From assembly GCF_035222275.1 (NCBI RefSeq), contig NW_026946360.1:620001-684000 (forward strand): a stretch of DNA of 64,000 nucleotides. Direction: 5' to 3'. The notes under the pieces were generated by a model that was given only the letters and a program-made list of their open reading frames with translations, did no database searches and was not told where the DNA came from. The DNA is from Podospora bellae-mahoneyi (lineage: Eukaryota > Ascomycota > Sordariomycetes > Sordariales > Podosporaceae). The position numbers and the translations under genes are program-made. This document shows positions 45,663 to 57,426 of the stretch, piece by piece. Each line of letters opens with the position of its first letter. Position 1 is the stretch's first letter.

Positions 45663-47142
45663 TGTCTTCTCAAGCCCAGGAGAGTGGGTGGGAAGTGTAT
45701 TATCAGCCCAGGGAGGAGGGGCGGCGAGAGATGGCGGGGAAGGGCGGTGGCGGGGGAACAAGATCAATCTCAGGAGAAGGAAGCGGACGGAAAGGAAGGA
45801 GAACAGCAACCGGAGGAAGGCAAGCAGCAGTCAGCAGCAGTTTAGAAGCCCCTCGTGGTTCCCGGATCAGGTGGAGATGTGGATGTAGTCCCTCCACTGG
45901 TGTCGACCTTGGGGGATGGCAACGCGTAAAAAGGCCCAACGCAATTCGGCTGTCTCCCTGCGAATCCACGGCTGGCGGCTGCTTTCGTCGCTCGCCAAAA
46001 AAAAAATTGGGATCTTGTTGGGGATGGCACGACACATCCGCACCCAGATCCCCCCCTGTCGACAGGACCCCTCGTTGTGTGCACTGTCTGGCACAGTGTA
46101 CTTGTGGCGAGGCTTATGCACCCGCTTAATGCGCTGTACCTTGCCGAGCCTGAGATCCGGCCAACCCGCGAACAGAGGGTTCCACAGCGGCAACCCCACT
46201 TGGTCCACCTGTCACAGCGACGACCCCAATGTCCCACATCTGCCCATCATGTATCGATACCTCCATCCGAACGTCCCGACGTATCCCGCCATCCACCAAC
46301 CCCAGCAAACTTCAGCCCGCCACTGCCCACACAGATCACTGCCCTCGATAACGGAGCGATAGGACGGAGCGGCGAGGGTCCTTTTGCCATGCATCCATTC
46401 TTCCGGAAGGCCTGGCTTTTCTTAGACCCGAGACTTTGTGTAGCGTCGAGAGCCTTCCTTCAGTTCGGGACATATGGGAGGGATCTCAAGCATCATCTTA
46501 CAGATCTTGTTCATCATTGGGCCATGCCCCGAGTGCTTACCCCGAGCACGCCGACGTACCTGCGTTTTATCCCGTTGTGCCCGTACGTAGATCCGTGGCT
46601 CCGTGCTTCTCCAGGTTTTGGGGGTTCAAAGATTCTTCATTCAGCTTCCCATGGCTCCACCGTGAGGATGCCTGTCGAGGTCCACGGGGAGCCGGCAGTG
46701 CCGGTCTGGAATCTCCGGTTGATAACAACGCCTCGCCGCAGGTCTGCCGTATCAGTCGGATCAACTGGAACATTTGGAACAGCATCCTACAAAGTCACAT
46801 ACTGGTCCAATGCCATCTTGAAGGCAGGGCCGGCACCTTTTTCTGGAATATCTGCTCAGCCTTTTGAATTACGGGTGTCAGAGGAAGTCCCGGTTCCGTT
46901 GCCGAGAAGGTGTCCCTCTGCTTTAGTAGACGGACGCACCAGGTACTATCAAGACATGAGGTGAGAATAACCTACTTTGTAGGTCCGAATGTGGAAACTC
47001 TCTCTGCAGCCCAAGGACTCAGTGTGAACGGAACGCCAGGAGACAAGCTCGACTGTAATTCTCTTCCGTTCGGGCAGTCCCCACGGCCAACCACGACATT
47101 CCACACGATCGTGTGTGAGCCGATGTCAACTGAATTGTAGCC

Positions 47143-47148
47143 CACGTG
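47143..47148. promoter_or_regulatory. CACGTG E-box in the FAS1-FAS2 promoter
   Basis: A palindromic E-box, the type of site bound by fungal bHLH regulators including Ino2/Ino4-like and SREBP-like factors. A single copy is weak evidence. Confidence 0.25.
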
Positions 47149-47446
47149 TTTAGGGCCCAAAGGTTCAAAAATAGTGGATGGCAAACATGCATCAAGGGAT
47201 GATGATCTGGTCGGACAGCTTTCTCCGCTTGCGCCCGCGACCATCTGTAGCCATCTGATATCTCCAGATCTACAGGGACTCTACATGCCGGAGACAGAGG
47301 TACCATGCGGTGCTGCTGTACCACTACCAGATTGATAAATTTGCAGAGCGTGTCAGCCAAGGTCCAAATAGACAATAAACAAGCCTTTGATGGCTTACAA
47401 TGCCCTGGCAAGGCATGATTGGCATCTGGCAGAGGAGCACACACGG

Positions 47447-47452
47447 CCGAGG
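47447..47452. promoter_or_regulatory. CCGAGG site (FarA/FarB-type core)
   Basis: CCGAGG (CCTCGG in reverse) is the core bound by the fatty-acid-responsive zinc-cluster factors FarA/FarB of filamentous ascomycetes. One copy between FAS1 and FAS2 is suggestive only. Confidence 0.25.
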
Positions 47453-48262
47453 TCTATCCGGATCTCCGGGATCATGACGCCATGCAGTGATGAGGCTCAA
47501 GGTTGAAACGGTCCGACAGGCGTGTCCGAAGTGTCCAGGACACGGAGCACAGTCGTCGAGTCTCGGGTCTTGTCCTTTTGCTGGTTGCTTGCTCTCTGCT
47601 TTTTGGTCTCTACCGGGAGACATTGGGCTGCGGTGAAACTCGGCGGTGACGGCTGTCGAGCGGAGGTATCGAGACTTCGGTCGCTGTCTGCTCCAAACAC
47701 TGTGGGGTAGCTAGTGAGATGTGCGCTAGGCTGAATCAGGTTAGGCCTAGAGTTTGGTTGAGAAGCAGCTTGCAAGGTGCGCCAGCGGCATGGGGGGGCA
47801 CTCCCATTTGCAGGGGTCTGCCGAGCCCAAAATTCATTCAACAGTTGCACCTTGAAGACGCGGTAGCTCCCAATTTTTTTGTCTATTGCCCCCGGTCTCA
47901 CGACTATCTTGTCATTCCAGTTGCCCCCCTCTGTCAAAAGTCTGGGTTCCGCATCCCCGAAGCCCCTTGCGTGGAACGAGCTGGGTCCGTCTTAATCTTC
48001 ATCTCTCTTCTTCTCAGGCACGCCCTCGCCTGTTCGTCCAACCTTTTTCCCGCCCCTCCTCCCTCCCTCCACCTCACCAACTCGGCGACGGCATCGACCC
48101 TCCCACTAATCTACCACCACCACCACCATCACGCCAATTCTCCCCCCGGGTCTCACTGGGAACGGTTCATGACCACCGCTTGTTCATAGAAGATACCCCC
48201 TACGATATTCCCTTTCTGCTTCTTCTTTTCTTCCCAAGTTACGTTCCAGCAGCCCCTCCAAG

Positions 48263-51200
48263 ATGCGTCCCGAAGTTGAGCAGGAGCTCGCCCACACGCT
48301 CCTTGTCGAGCTTCTCGCCTACCAGTTTGCTTCTCCTGTCAGATGGATTGAGACACAAGATGTGTTTCTTGCCGAGAAGATTGCCGAGCGTATCGTGGAA
48401 ATCGGTCCCGCTGATACCCTTGGTGTAATGGCCAAGAGGACGCTCGCCTCCAAGTACGAAGCTTACGACGCCGCAAAGTCTGTTCAAAGACAAATTCTCT
48501 GCTACAACAAGGACGCCAAAGAGATTTACTACGATGTCGACCCAGTTGAAGAGGAGCCTGAGCCGGTAGCAGCCGCGCCAAGCTCTTCCAGTGCTCCCGC
48601 TGCGGCTGCGGTGGCCCCAGCTGCTGTTGCGGCGGCACCTCCACCACCGAGTGCTGGCCCTGCTGCCTCAGTCCCCGATGCGCCGGTGCCGGCCGTTGAC
48701 ATTGTGAAGGCTTTGGTTGCTCAGAAGCTCAAGAAGGGAGCATCTGACATTCCATTGGGCAAGGCCATCAAGGACTTGGTTGGTGGTATGTTCTCGCGAC
48801 CCCTGAAAAAAAAAACCCCTCTTTATTTTGGAGTTTTGCTAACAACGAGAAACACAGGTAAATCCACACTTCAGAATGAAATCGTCGGTGACCTCGGGAA
48901 GGAGTTTGGCTCGACACCCGAAAAGCCCGAAGATACACCGCTGGATGAGCTCGGTGCTGCGTTGCAGGCCACTTTCGATGGCAACCTCGGCAAGACCACC
49001 CAGGGTCTTATCGCTCGTCTGATTTCTTCAAAGATGCCCGGTGGATTCAACATTACGACTGCGAGGAAGTACCTCGAGACGAGGTGGGGTTTGGGCTCCG
49101 GACGCCAAGACGGTGTCCTTCTGCTGGCCATCACTATGGAGCCAGCCGCGCGTCTGGGGTCCGAGGCTGATGCCAAGGCTTTCCTCGACGACGTATCCCA
49201 GAAGTACGCCGCCAGCGCTGGCATCAGCTTGTCCACCGCTGCGGCTGCTGGCCCAGCCGGCGGTTCCGGCGGCGGCATGATGATGGACCCGGCGGCGATT
49301 GAGGCTCTGACCAGCGACCAGAAGACGTTTTTCAAGCAACAGCTGGAGCTCACTGCGAGATATCTCAAGGTGGACATTCGTGCCGGAGACAAGGCTTTCC
49401 AGGCCTCCCAAGAGTCTTCCAAGGTCTTGCAGGCCCAGATTGATCTTTGGATGGCCGAGCATGGCGACTTCTACGCCTCTGGCATTGAACCCGTCTTTAC
49501 TCCGCTCAAGGCTCGCGTTTACGATTCGTCATGGAACTGGGCCCGTCAAGATGCTCTTAGCATGTACTACGACATCATTTTCGGGCGGTTGCAGGCTGTT
49601 GACCGTGAAATTGTTGGCAAAAGTATCCGGATCATGAACCGTTCCAATCCAGCTCTCCTCGAGTTCATGCAATATCACATCGACAACTGCCCAACAGAGC
49701 GTGGAGAGACCTATCAGCTTGCCAAAGAGCTCGGTGCCATGCTCATCGAGAACTGCAAGGAGGTGCTCACTGCCGACCCTGTGTACAAGGATGTTGCGGT
49801 CCCTACCGGCCCACGCACCACTGTTGATGCTCGCGGCAACATGAAGTATGAGGAGGTTCCTCGCGCTAGCTGCAGAAAGCTCGAGCATTATGTCCAACAA
49901 ATGGCCGAGGGTGGCAAGATTTCCGAGTACGGCAGCAGGACAAAGGTTCAGAATGATCTGTCCAAGATCTACAAGTTGATCAAGCAGCAGCACAAGCTTC
50001 CTAAGACATCGCAGCTCGAGATCAAGAGCTTGTACAGTGATATCATCCGCTCTCTTGGCATGAACGAGAGCCAGATCATTCCCAAGGAGAACGGCAAGGG
50101 TGCCAGCGCCGCCGCCGGTCTTGTCAAAAAGTCCAAGCCCAAGGGCAAGACTGAGACCATTCCCTTCCTCCATCTCCGCAAGAAGACTCAGCATGGCTGG
50201 GACTACAGCAAGAAGCTCACCAGCCTGTACCTTGACTGCTTGGAGGAAGCTGCCAAGGATGGTGTCACATTTGCTGGCAAGTATGTGCTCATGACTGGTG
50301 CTGGAGCTGGCTCCATCGGTGCCGAGGTTCTCCAGGGCCTCATCACTGGCGGTGCCAAGGTTGTTGTCACCACCTCTCGCTTCTCCCGTGAGGTTACCGA
50401 GTATTACCAGTCCATGTATGCTCGTTATGGCTCGCGCGGCTCTCAGCTCGTGGTCGTTCCCTTCAACCAGGGCAGCGTTCAGGATGTCAACGCCCTTGTC
50501 GAGTACATCTATGACCCCAAGACCGGCCTTGGCTGGGACTTGGACTTCATCGTTCCTTTTGCCGCTATTTCTGAGCAGGGTCGCCAGATCGATGGCATCG
50601 ACTCCAAGTCTGAGCTTGCTCACCGCATCATGCTCACCAACCTCATCCGTCTTCTCGGAAACGTCAAGGCCCAGAAGGCCGCCCGTGGTTTCGAGACCCG
50701 TCCTGCTCAGGTCATTCTCCCCCTTTCTCCCAACCACGGCACGTTCGGCAGTGACGGTCTCTACTCCGAGTCCAAGCTTGGCCTCGAGACTCTCTTCAAC
50801 AGGTGGCATGCCGAGGACTGGGCTAACTACCTCACCATTTGCGGTGCCATCATCGGCTGGACCCGTGGCACTGGTCTCATGGCTGGTAACAACATGGTGG
50901 CCGAGGCTGTCGAAAACTTTGGCGTGCGCACCTTCTCGCAGCAGGAAATGGCTTTCAACCTTCTTGGACTCATGTCTCCCACTGTCGTCGATTTGTGCCA
51001 GAATGAGCCCGTGTTTGCCGACTTGAACGGTGGTCTCCAGTTTATTCCCAACCTGAACGAGGTGATGACCAAGGAGCGCAAGTCCATCACCGAGACCAGC
51101 GAGATTCGTCGTGCCGTCACCAAGGAGACCGCTGTAGAGAACAAGATTGTCAACGGTGAAGACTCGGAGGTCCTCTACAAGAAGAAGGTCATCGAGCCTC

Positions 51201-54006
51201 GCGCCAATCTCAAGTACGACTTCCCCACCCTTCCCGACTGGAAGTCCGAGGTTGCTCCTCTCAACGACAAGCTCAAGGGCATGGTCGATCTCGACAGGGT
51301 TGTCGTCATTACTGGTTTCGCCGAGGTTGGTCCATGGGGCAACTCGAGGACTAGATGGGAGATGGAGGCGTACGGCGAGTTCTCCCTGGAGGGCTGCATC
51401 GAGATGGCCTGGATGATGGGTCTCATCAGGAACCACAACGGTCCCATCAAGGGCCAGCCATATTCCGGCTGGGTTGATGGCAAGACTGGCGAGCCTGTGG
51501 AGGACAAGGACATCAAGGCCAAGTACGAAAAGTACATCTTGGAGCACTCCGGTATCCGTCTGATCGAGCCCGAGTTGTTCGATGGCTATGACCCCAACAA
51601 GAAGCAGCTCCTCCAGGAGGTCGTCATTGAGGAGGATCTGGATCCCTTCCAGACTTCTAAGGAGACCGCCGAGGAGTTCAAGCGCGAGCATGGAGACAAG
51701 GTCGAGGTCTTTGAGATCCCTGAGAGTGGCGAGTACACTGTTCGTATGAGGAAGGGGGCATCCCTCTGGATTCCCAAGGCCCTTCGCTTCGACCGTCTCG
51801 TTGCTGGTCAGATCCCAACTGGCTGGGACGCCAAGCGCTACGGCATCCCTGAGGACATCATCAGCCAAGTTGACCCCGTTTCTCTGTACGTTCTCGTCTC
51901 GACTGCCGAGGCCCTCTTGTCCTCCGGTATCACAGATCCTTTCGAGTTCTACAAGTATGTCCATGTGTCCGAAGTGGGTAACTGCATTGGTGGTGGTCTT
52001 GGTGGATCAACGGCTCTCCGCCAGATGCACGTCGATCGCTACAAGGACAAGCCGGTCCAGAACGACATTCTTCAGGAGTCCTTCATCAACACCATCGCTG
52101 CGTGGGTGAACATGTTGCTCCTCTCGTCTTCTGGCCCCATCAAGACCCCCGTCGGTGCTTGCGCTACTGCTGTTGAATCCGTCGACATCGGTTATGAGAC
52201 CATCATGGAGGGCAAGGCCCGCATCTGCATCGTCGGTGGTTATGATGACTTTGGTGAGGAGGGCTCGTACGAGTTTGCCAACATGAAAGCCACCAGCAAC
52301 TCTGTTGACGAGATGGCCCATGGCCGCACTCCTGCCGAGATGTCCAGACCCACCACCACGACTAGAAACGGCTTCATGGAAGCTCAGGGTGCCGGTCTCC
52401 AGGTCATCATGACTGCCAAGCTCGCTCTCGACATGGGTGTTCCCATTTGGGGCATTCTTGCCCTCACCACGACCGCCTCTGACAAGATCGGACGCTCCGT
52501 CCCTGCTCCCGGCCAGGGTGTTCTCACCACCGCCCGTGAACATTCCGGCAAGTTCCCCTCGCCACTTTTGGACATCAAGTACAGAAGGCGCCAGATCGAG
52601 AGGCGCACTCGCCAAATCCAGGGTGATAAGGAAGCCGAGCACCAATACCTCGCCGACGAGGCTGAGGCTCTCAAGTCTGAGGGTCGGTCGCGTGGTGAGA
52701 TTGAGGAGTATGTCGCAGACCGGGCCAGGCACATCGAGAAGGAGGCCGAGAGACAAACTCGCGAGGTGTTGCGCAGCTTTGGCAACAACTTCTGGAAGCA
52801 GGATCCCAGCATCGCTCCCCTGCGTGGCGCTCTGGCCACTTGGGGTCTCACCATCGACGATCTTGACGTTGCTTCTTTCCACGGCACGTCCACCAAGGCC
52901 AACGACAAGAACGAGTCTTCTGTTATTTGCCAACAGCTTGAGCATCTTGGCCGTACCAAGGGCAATGCCGTCATGGGTATCTTCCAGAAGTATCTCACAG
53001 GTCATCCCAAGGGTGCTGCCGGTGCCTGGATGTTGAACGGCTGCCTGCAGGTTCTCAACAGTGGTCTCGTGCCTGGTAACCGCAACGCTGACAACGTCGA
53101 CGCCATCATGGAGAAGTTTGATCACATCGTCTACCCCAGCCGTACTCTCCAGACCGATGGCGTCAAAGCTTTCTCGGTCACCTCTTTTGGTTTCGGCCAG
53201 AAGGGTGCTCAGGCTATCGGTATCCACCCCAAGTATCTGTATGCCACTCTTGACCAGCAGACCTTCAACTCGTACAAGACCAGGGTTGAGGCTCGCCAGA
53301 AGAAGGCCTACACGTACTTCCACAACGGCCTGATCAACAACGCGCTGTTTGTTGCAAAGGACAAGCCCCCATATACCGATGAGCAGCTCAGCCAGGTTCT
53401 CCTCAACCCCGATGCTCGCGTCACGGAAGACAAGAAGACTGGCCAGCTCATCTTCCCTCCCAACTTCATGAAGCTTTCTGAGAAGACTGCTTCCGCCACA
53501 CCTGCTTCTCCTCAGAGCGGCAAGGCAGCTTTGGAGATGATGATTGGGCAGGCCGCGAGGGCACTTGAGACGGCCAACACTCAGGTGGGTATGGATATTG
53601 AGGACATCAAGTCGATCAACACCAACAGCGACACTTTCCTTGACCGCAACTTCACCGAGGCCGAGATGAAGTACTGCTTCTCGTCCTCCACTGGGCGGTC
53701 GCCTCAGAAGGCGTTTGCTGGCCGATGGAGTGCCAAGGAGGCCGTCTTCAAGGCCCTGCGTGTCCAGGGACAAGGAGCGGGTGCGGCTCTGAAGGATATT
53801 GAGATCGTTTCAGACAGCACTGGCTCACCAACAGTCAAGGTATGCAAAGCGGATCCTGCGTCTGGTGTGATCATAATCTAACTTTTCGCTTGTAGCTGCA
53901 CGGTTATGCTCAAGAAGCCGCTCAGAAGGCTGGTATCAGATACGTCAACGTGTCCATCACATACACCGATGACCACGCGGCCGCCATTGCCACAGCGCAG
54001 CTCTGA
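48263..54006 (+). CDS. fas2: Fatty acid synthase subunit alpha (FAS2), three exons
   Basis: Alpha subunit of the cytosolic type I fatty acid synthase, with acyl carrier, ketoreductase, ketosynthase and phosphopantetheinyl transferase parts. Exons 48263-48785, 48858-53839 and 53896-54006 give 1871 residues, the normal length. It starts [20 protein letters not shown]; an Ala/Pro linker precedes the acyl carrier region, whose modified serine lies in [14 protein letters not shown] (Ser about 177). The ketoreductase shows [17 protein letters not shown], and the ketosynthase shows [12 protein letters not shown] with the catalytic Cys, plus [15 protein letters not shown] and [12 protein letters not shown]. 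The C-terminal transferase begins [11 protein letters not shown] and contains [15 protein letters not shown]. Intron 1 (72 nt, GTATGT...ACACAG) is stop-free and in frame; intron 2 (56 nt) must be removed to add the last 36 residues, [10 protein letters not shown] to AIATAQL. Neurospora cel-1 is the expected orthologue. Confidence 0.97.
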
Positions 54007-54892
54007 GCCCATGGATGAATACGAGAAAAGGATTAGACGAAAGGGACTATACTATCTATCATACATACATGTTGTAATTGGGAACTAGGGACTTGAAAAG
54101 GATGTGTACATCATGATTTAGATCGACGGCCTCGGGATGGGACGTCGCCATAGAGCGCGCGCATGGGATTTGTCTGCGTAGATTTTGAGGGCGTTTATGT
54201 TGGCATCTTATTACTAGGTTATGTTTTAAGCTTTTTTTGATTATCAGGTCAACTGCCGAACGAGTTCATCCAGTGTGACGTGACGTCTTGACACCTGACA
54301 CCTGTCAAACCAGGGGCAATGACGGTGCCACCCAGGCACATGTTCTAGTGTTGACCAAACTGTCGGTTTCATCGTTTCATCAGCGAGCGAAGCTTTAAAA
54401 AGTTGCGTCTTTCCTTTGATGTTCTAGCGTGATGGCGGGCTGTGTCGGTTCGGATCGGCTGCCAAGAGTGCTTGCTCTCGGCCTGGTCGGGCAACGCCGG
54501 CACCCGTGTCCCCCGCAGGCGGCGACCCGCGTTCGGGGGCGCAGAGAGCCGAACTCCACTCTCGGCGGGGGGATATCCGCTGGCGCTGCCAAGCGCGGGT
54601 TGTCATCGACTTTGTTGTTCACTTCTGAAACCTGGCAGAAATAGATAAGAAACGGTTTTCCTGTTTATTGTGTTTCCGGACTTGATCTTTTGAGCTTTTT
54701 GGCGACTTTTGCGACACTTATCTCGATCCAGATAAACTGGAGATACGACGGACGGAGTGTTGGACTGATAAGCAAAGACCGACCAGGCACGGCCGGAACA
54801 CAGTACAACCAACCTCCTTGTTCACGATTGGATCTTACTTCTGACAAAACTTACAAGCCGTTTGTCATCTCCAAGACTATCCCATCATCAAA
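54007..54892. promoter_or_regulatory. FAS2 3' region and guanine deaminase promoter
   Basis: No gene is seen. The right half carries a cluster of GATA-factor sites, listed separately. A GC-rich block at about 54430-54600 has open frames on both strands but no recognisable product. Confidence 0.5.
54643..54771. promoter_or_regulatory. Cluster of four HGATAR sites upstream of guanine deaminase
   Basis: AGATAA at 54643-54648, its reverse complement TTATCT at 54718-54723, AGATAA at 54730-54735 and TGATAA at 54766-54771, all within 250 bases of the ATG at 54893. AreA/NIT2-type nitrogen regulators bind paired HGATAR sites; the close inverted pair at 54718-54735 fits. Regulation is inferred. Confidence 0.5.
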
Positions 54893-56320
54893 ATGGGGGA
54901 TATCGGCTTCCCCACCGCTGCGATGAGCGAGACAAGGCCACCAGCGAAGAACAAGATCTTCCTTGGCACTTTCGTCCACTCCAAGACTCTCAGCGAACTC
55001 GAGTATCTTCACAATGCCGCCGTAGCAGTCGACAGTCTCGGCACCATTGTCGCTATCTCCCCGGACACCGACATCGCCAAGGCCAAAAGCACACTCCTCC
55101 CCCAGCTGAACTGGCCCTCTGATGATACCGACATGGTTGTCGCCAAAGCCGGCCAGTTCTTTTTTCCCGGCTTCATCGACACCCACCTCCACGCCTCGCA
55201 GTATCCCAACGTTGGCCTCTTTGGCAACTCGACCCTCCTGGACTGGTTGAACACTTACACTTTCCCCTTGGAGGCGTCTTTATCCTCGCTCGCAAAAGCC
55301 CAAAAGGTCTACTCCCGTGTCATCCGCAAGACACTTTCTCACGGCACAACCACTGCGGCGTACTATGCCACCATTGACGTCCCCGCCACCAATCTCCTGG
55401 CAGATTTGTGCCTCTCCTCCGGCCAGCGCGCCCTGATCGGGAGAGTATGCATGGATCAACTCGGCCCATCCTACTACCTCGACGAATCCCCGGCGGAATC
55501 CCTCGCCAAAACAAAGCAGTGCATCGATCACGTCTTGTCCAAAGACCCCAAGATGGAGCTAATCACCCCCATCATCACCCCCCGTTTCGCACCCGCTTGT
55601 TCGGCCCCCCTGATGAAGGAGCTAGGCCAACTAGCAAAAGAAACCGACCTCCCTGTTCAGACGCACATCAGTGAAAACAAAAACGAGATAGCCCTCGTGG
55701 CGAGTCTCTTCCCAGACGCAGGGGATAGCTACGCAGAGGTGTACGACACGTTTGGGCTGCTGACGCCAAGAACGATCCTGGCGCATGCGGTGCACCTGAC
55801 AGAAAAAGAAGCGGATTTGGTCACGGAGAGGAAGAGCAAAGTCAGCCATTGCCCTTGCTCCAACTCGGCGATTACCTCTGGAGCGGCGAGGGTGAGGTGG
55901 TTGTTGGATAAGGGGATCGAGGTTGGGCTGGGGACGGATATGAGCGGGGGGTACTCGCCTAGTGTGCTCGAGGCGGCGAGGCATGCGGTTTTGGTGAGCA
56001 GGCATATTTGTATGGATGAGGGGAAGTCGGAAGAGAGGGATAAGTTGAGCGTGGAGGAGGTTTTATACCTGGCTACGAGGGGAGGGGCGAAGGTTGTGGG
56101 GATGGAGGACAAGATTGGTGGGTTGGAGGTGGGGATGGAGTGGGATGCTCAACTTGTGGGACTTCATGAGGTGGATGAAGAGGAGGGGGAGGAGGGAAAT
56201 GTCGATGTGTTTGGATGGGAGAGTTGGGAGGAGAAGATTGCGAAGTGGGTGTATAATGGTGATGATAGGAATACAAAGAAGGTGTGGGTGAGGGGGAGGT
56301 TGGTTCATGAGAGGAAGTGA
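54893..56320 (+). CDS. gud1: Guanine deaminase
   Basis: Converts guanine to xanthine and ammonia in purine salvage and catabolism, in the cytosol. Single exon, 475 residues, usual for fungal enzymes. It is an amidohydrolase-fold zinc enzyme: the first metal ligands are in PGFIDTHLHASQYPN (His98 and His100), followed by LFGNSTLLDWLNTYTFPLE, which is characteristic of guanine deaminases. TPRFAPACS, QTHISENKNEI and HAVHLTEKE supply further His ligands and catalytic residues, and the metal-binding Asp lies in GLGTDMSGGYSPS. SHCPCSNSAITSG is also family-typical. A short acidic insertion (DEEEGEEGN) occurs near the C-terminus. The start is the first ATG (MGDIGFPTAAM); a second in-frame ATG is 10 codons later. 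The promoter has a GATA-site cluster. Confidence 0.95.
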   Translation: MGDIGFPTAAMSETRPPAKNKIFLGTFVHSKTLSELEYLHNAAVAVDSLGTIVAISPDTDIAKAKSTLLPQLNWPSDDTDMVVAKAGQFFFPGFIDTHLHASQYPNVGLFGNSTLLDWLNTYTFPLEASLSSLAKAQKVYSRVIRKTLSHGTTTAAYYATIDVPATNLLADLCLSSGQRALIGRVCMDQLGPSYYLDESPAESLAKTKQCIDHVLSKDPKMELITPIITPRFAPACSAPLMKELGQLAKETDLPVQTHISENKNEIALVASLFPDAGDSYAEVYDTFGLLTPRTILAHAVHLTEKEADLVTERKSKVSHCPCSNSAITSGAARVRWLLDKGIEVGLGTDMSGGYSPSVLEAARHAVLVSRHICMDEGKSEERDKLSVEEVLYLATRGGAKVVGMEDKIGGLEVGMEWDAQLVGLHEVDEEEGEEGNVDVFGWESWEEKIAKWVYNGDDRNTKKVWVRGRLVHERK

Positions 56321-57426
56321 TTTCACGACATTTTGTTCATTTCAGGAATTTAGAGAGAGAACAGCAAACGTGTTGGCGTTTAGAAGATCTTGTAACGAAT
56401 ATGATGACAGTTTTTCCCGTTTAAATCATCACAGGATCAATTGTAGGAAATTCTGTTCCATAAAGCTGTGGCAAGTGTTGACCAAGTCGCAAAAGAAGCA
56501 ACCGTCATGGGTTTGAACCAACTACCTGAAGCGAAGGGTCGAGTCCGGCCCACACAACCGCAACTGGTCAGGCCAGGTTACTCGCGGCTCCTTGACCGTT
56601 GCGCTGTCTACACACAATGGCTAGCTACTTCGCTGATAGCATGTGCAGATAGGTGGTATATAGGTACGCTTTCTATCTGCTCAGTTTCATCTGAAATTCA
56701 TCATCCAATGATATGACATCATCGTAACCATCTCAAAGTGGTAAACAACTGCGGCGCTGTCCGCCTTGGCCATGACCCCTATCGACACGCCGCAGAGGCC
56801 AGCCGACCGCTGTGACCCTTCAATCAAATCACCGTCGGATTTTGTCAGCCATTGAACATGCCACTGAACAAAAGCTGATGAGTCAGTACAGTAAGCTACG
56901 CCTCCATTTTTAGGCCGTGAAACGTCAACGAGGCCAGCAACCCAGGACGCCATGACGGCTGCCACCATCCGGGCCATCCCTTAACCTTATTTCTCGGCCG
57001 AGTTCGATCCCATGATTTTCCCCGGCGACCATCATCATGATTATGGAATGTTTCCGCTGCCTAAGAGCCGGAGAAGTCGGCTTAGGATCGGCCGGGTCTG
57101 CGGGTATCGTGCGGCAAGGGGGCGATCAACCCAGGAAGGTCATCATCAAGTCGAAACTAGGCGAATAGGCAGAGGCGCCTTGATGAGAAGAGAATTGGAC
57201 CGGCGAGATGGCCAAGATCTGTTTGAGATCCTGGGGATGAACTCATCATGAGAATACCGTAGGAGAACTTGGGCTTTTAGCAGTGAGGTGGATGTGATCG
57301 AAAGAGTATAAATCAGACAGATCTCGCTCACTTGAAAGAAACTATTCATCAGCATCAACAACTACAACACCAGCAAACAACACTTTCAAACACTCACACA
57401 AATAATCAATCTTGCCATCTTTCAAA
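56321..57426. promoter_or_regulatory. Intergenic: guanine deaminase 3' region and promoter of the secreted-protein gene
   Basis: No gene is recognised. A TATAAA box lies at 57307-57312, about 115 bases before the ATG at 57427. The leader in between is A/C-rich (CAACAACTACAACACC-like), as in strongly expressed fungal genes. Confidence 0.5.
57307..57312 (+). promoter_or_regulatory. TATA box of the small secreted-protein gene
   Basis: TATAAA followed by AT sits about 115 bases upstream of the ATG and just before a CA-rich leader, a plausible core promoter position. Confidence 0.5.

Larger units (their letters stand above)
45221..48262. promoter_or_regulatory. Shared divergent promoter region of FAS1 and FAS2
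   Basis: 3042 bases separate the two start codons. The left part holds the FAS1 leader with its predicted intron; the right end (about 47990-48262) is a pyrimidine-rich FAS2 leader with CACCAC runs. Open frames inside, such as one at 46077-46964, show no family features. Single copies of CACGTG (47143-47148) and CCGAGG (47447-47452) are present. Confidence 0.55.

Noticed and set aside
46077-46964. 295-codon open frame between FAS1 and FAS2
   Set aside because: Composition is irregular, there is no family resemblance, and overlapping open frames occur on both strands.
49529-53773. Long minus-strand open frames (811 and 588 codons) opposite FAS2
   Set aside because: Same shadow effect of a highly biased gene; they are low-complexity Leu/Val/Ser/Gly strings without recognisable domains.
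38887-54006. FAS1-FAS2 as part of a secondary-metabolite (aflatoxin-like) cluster
   Set aside because: Both subunits are full length and typical of the primary enzyme, and no polyketide synthase, P450 or cluster regulator is nearby.
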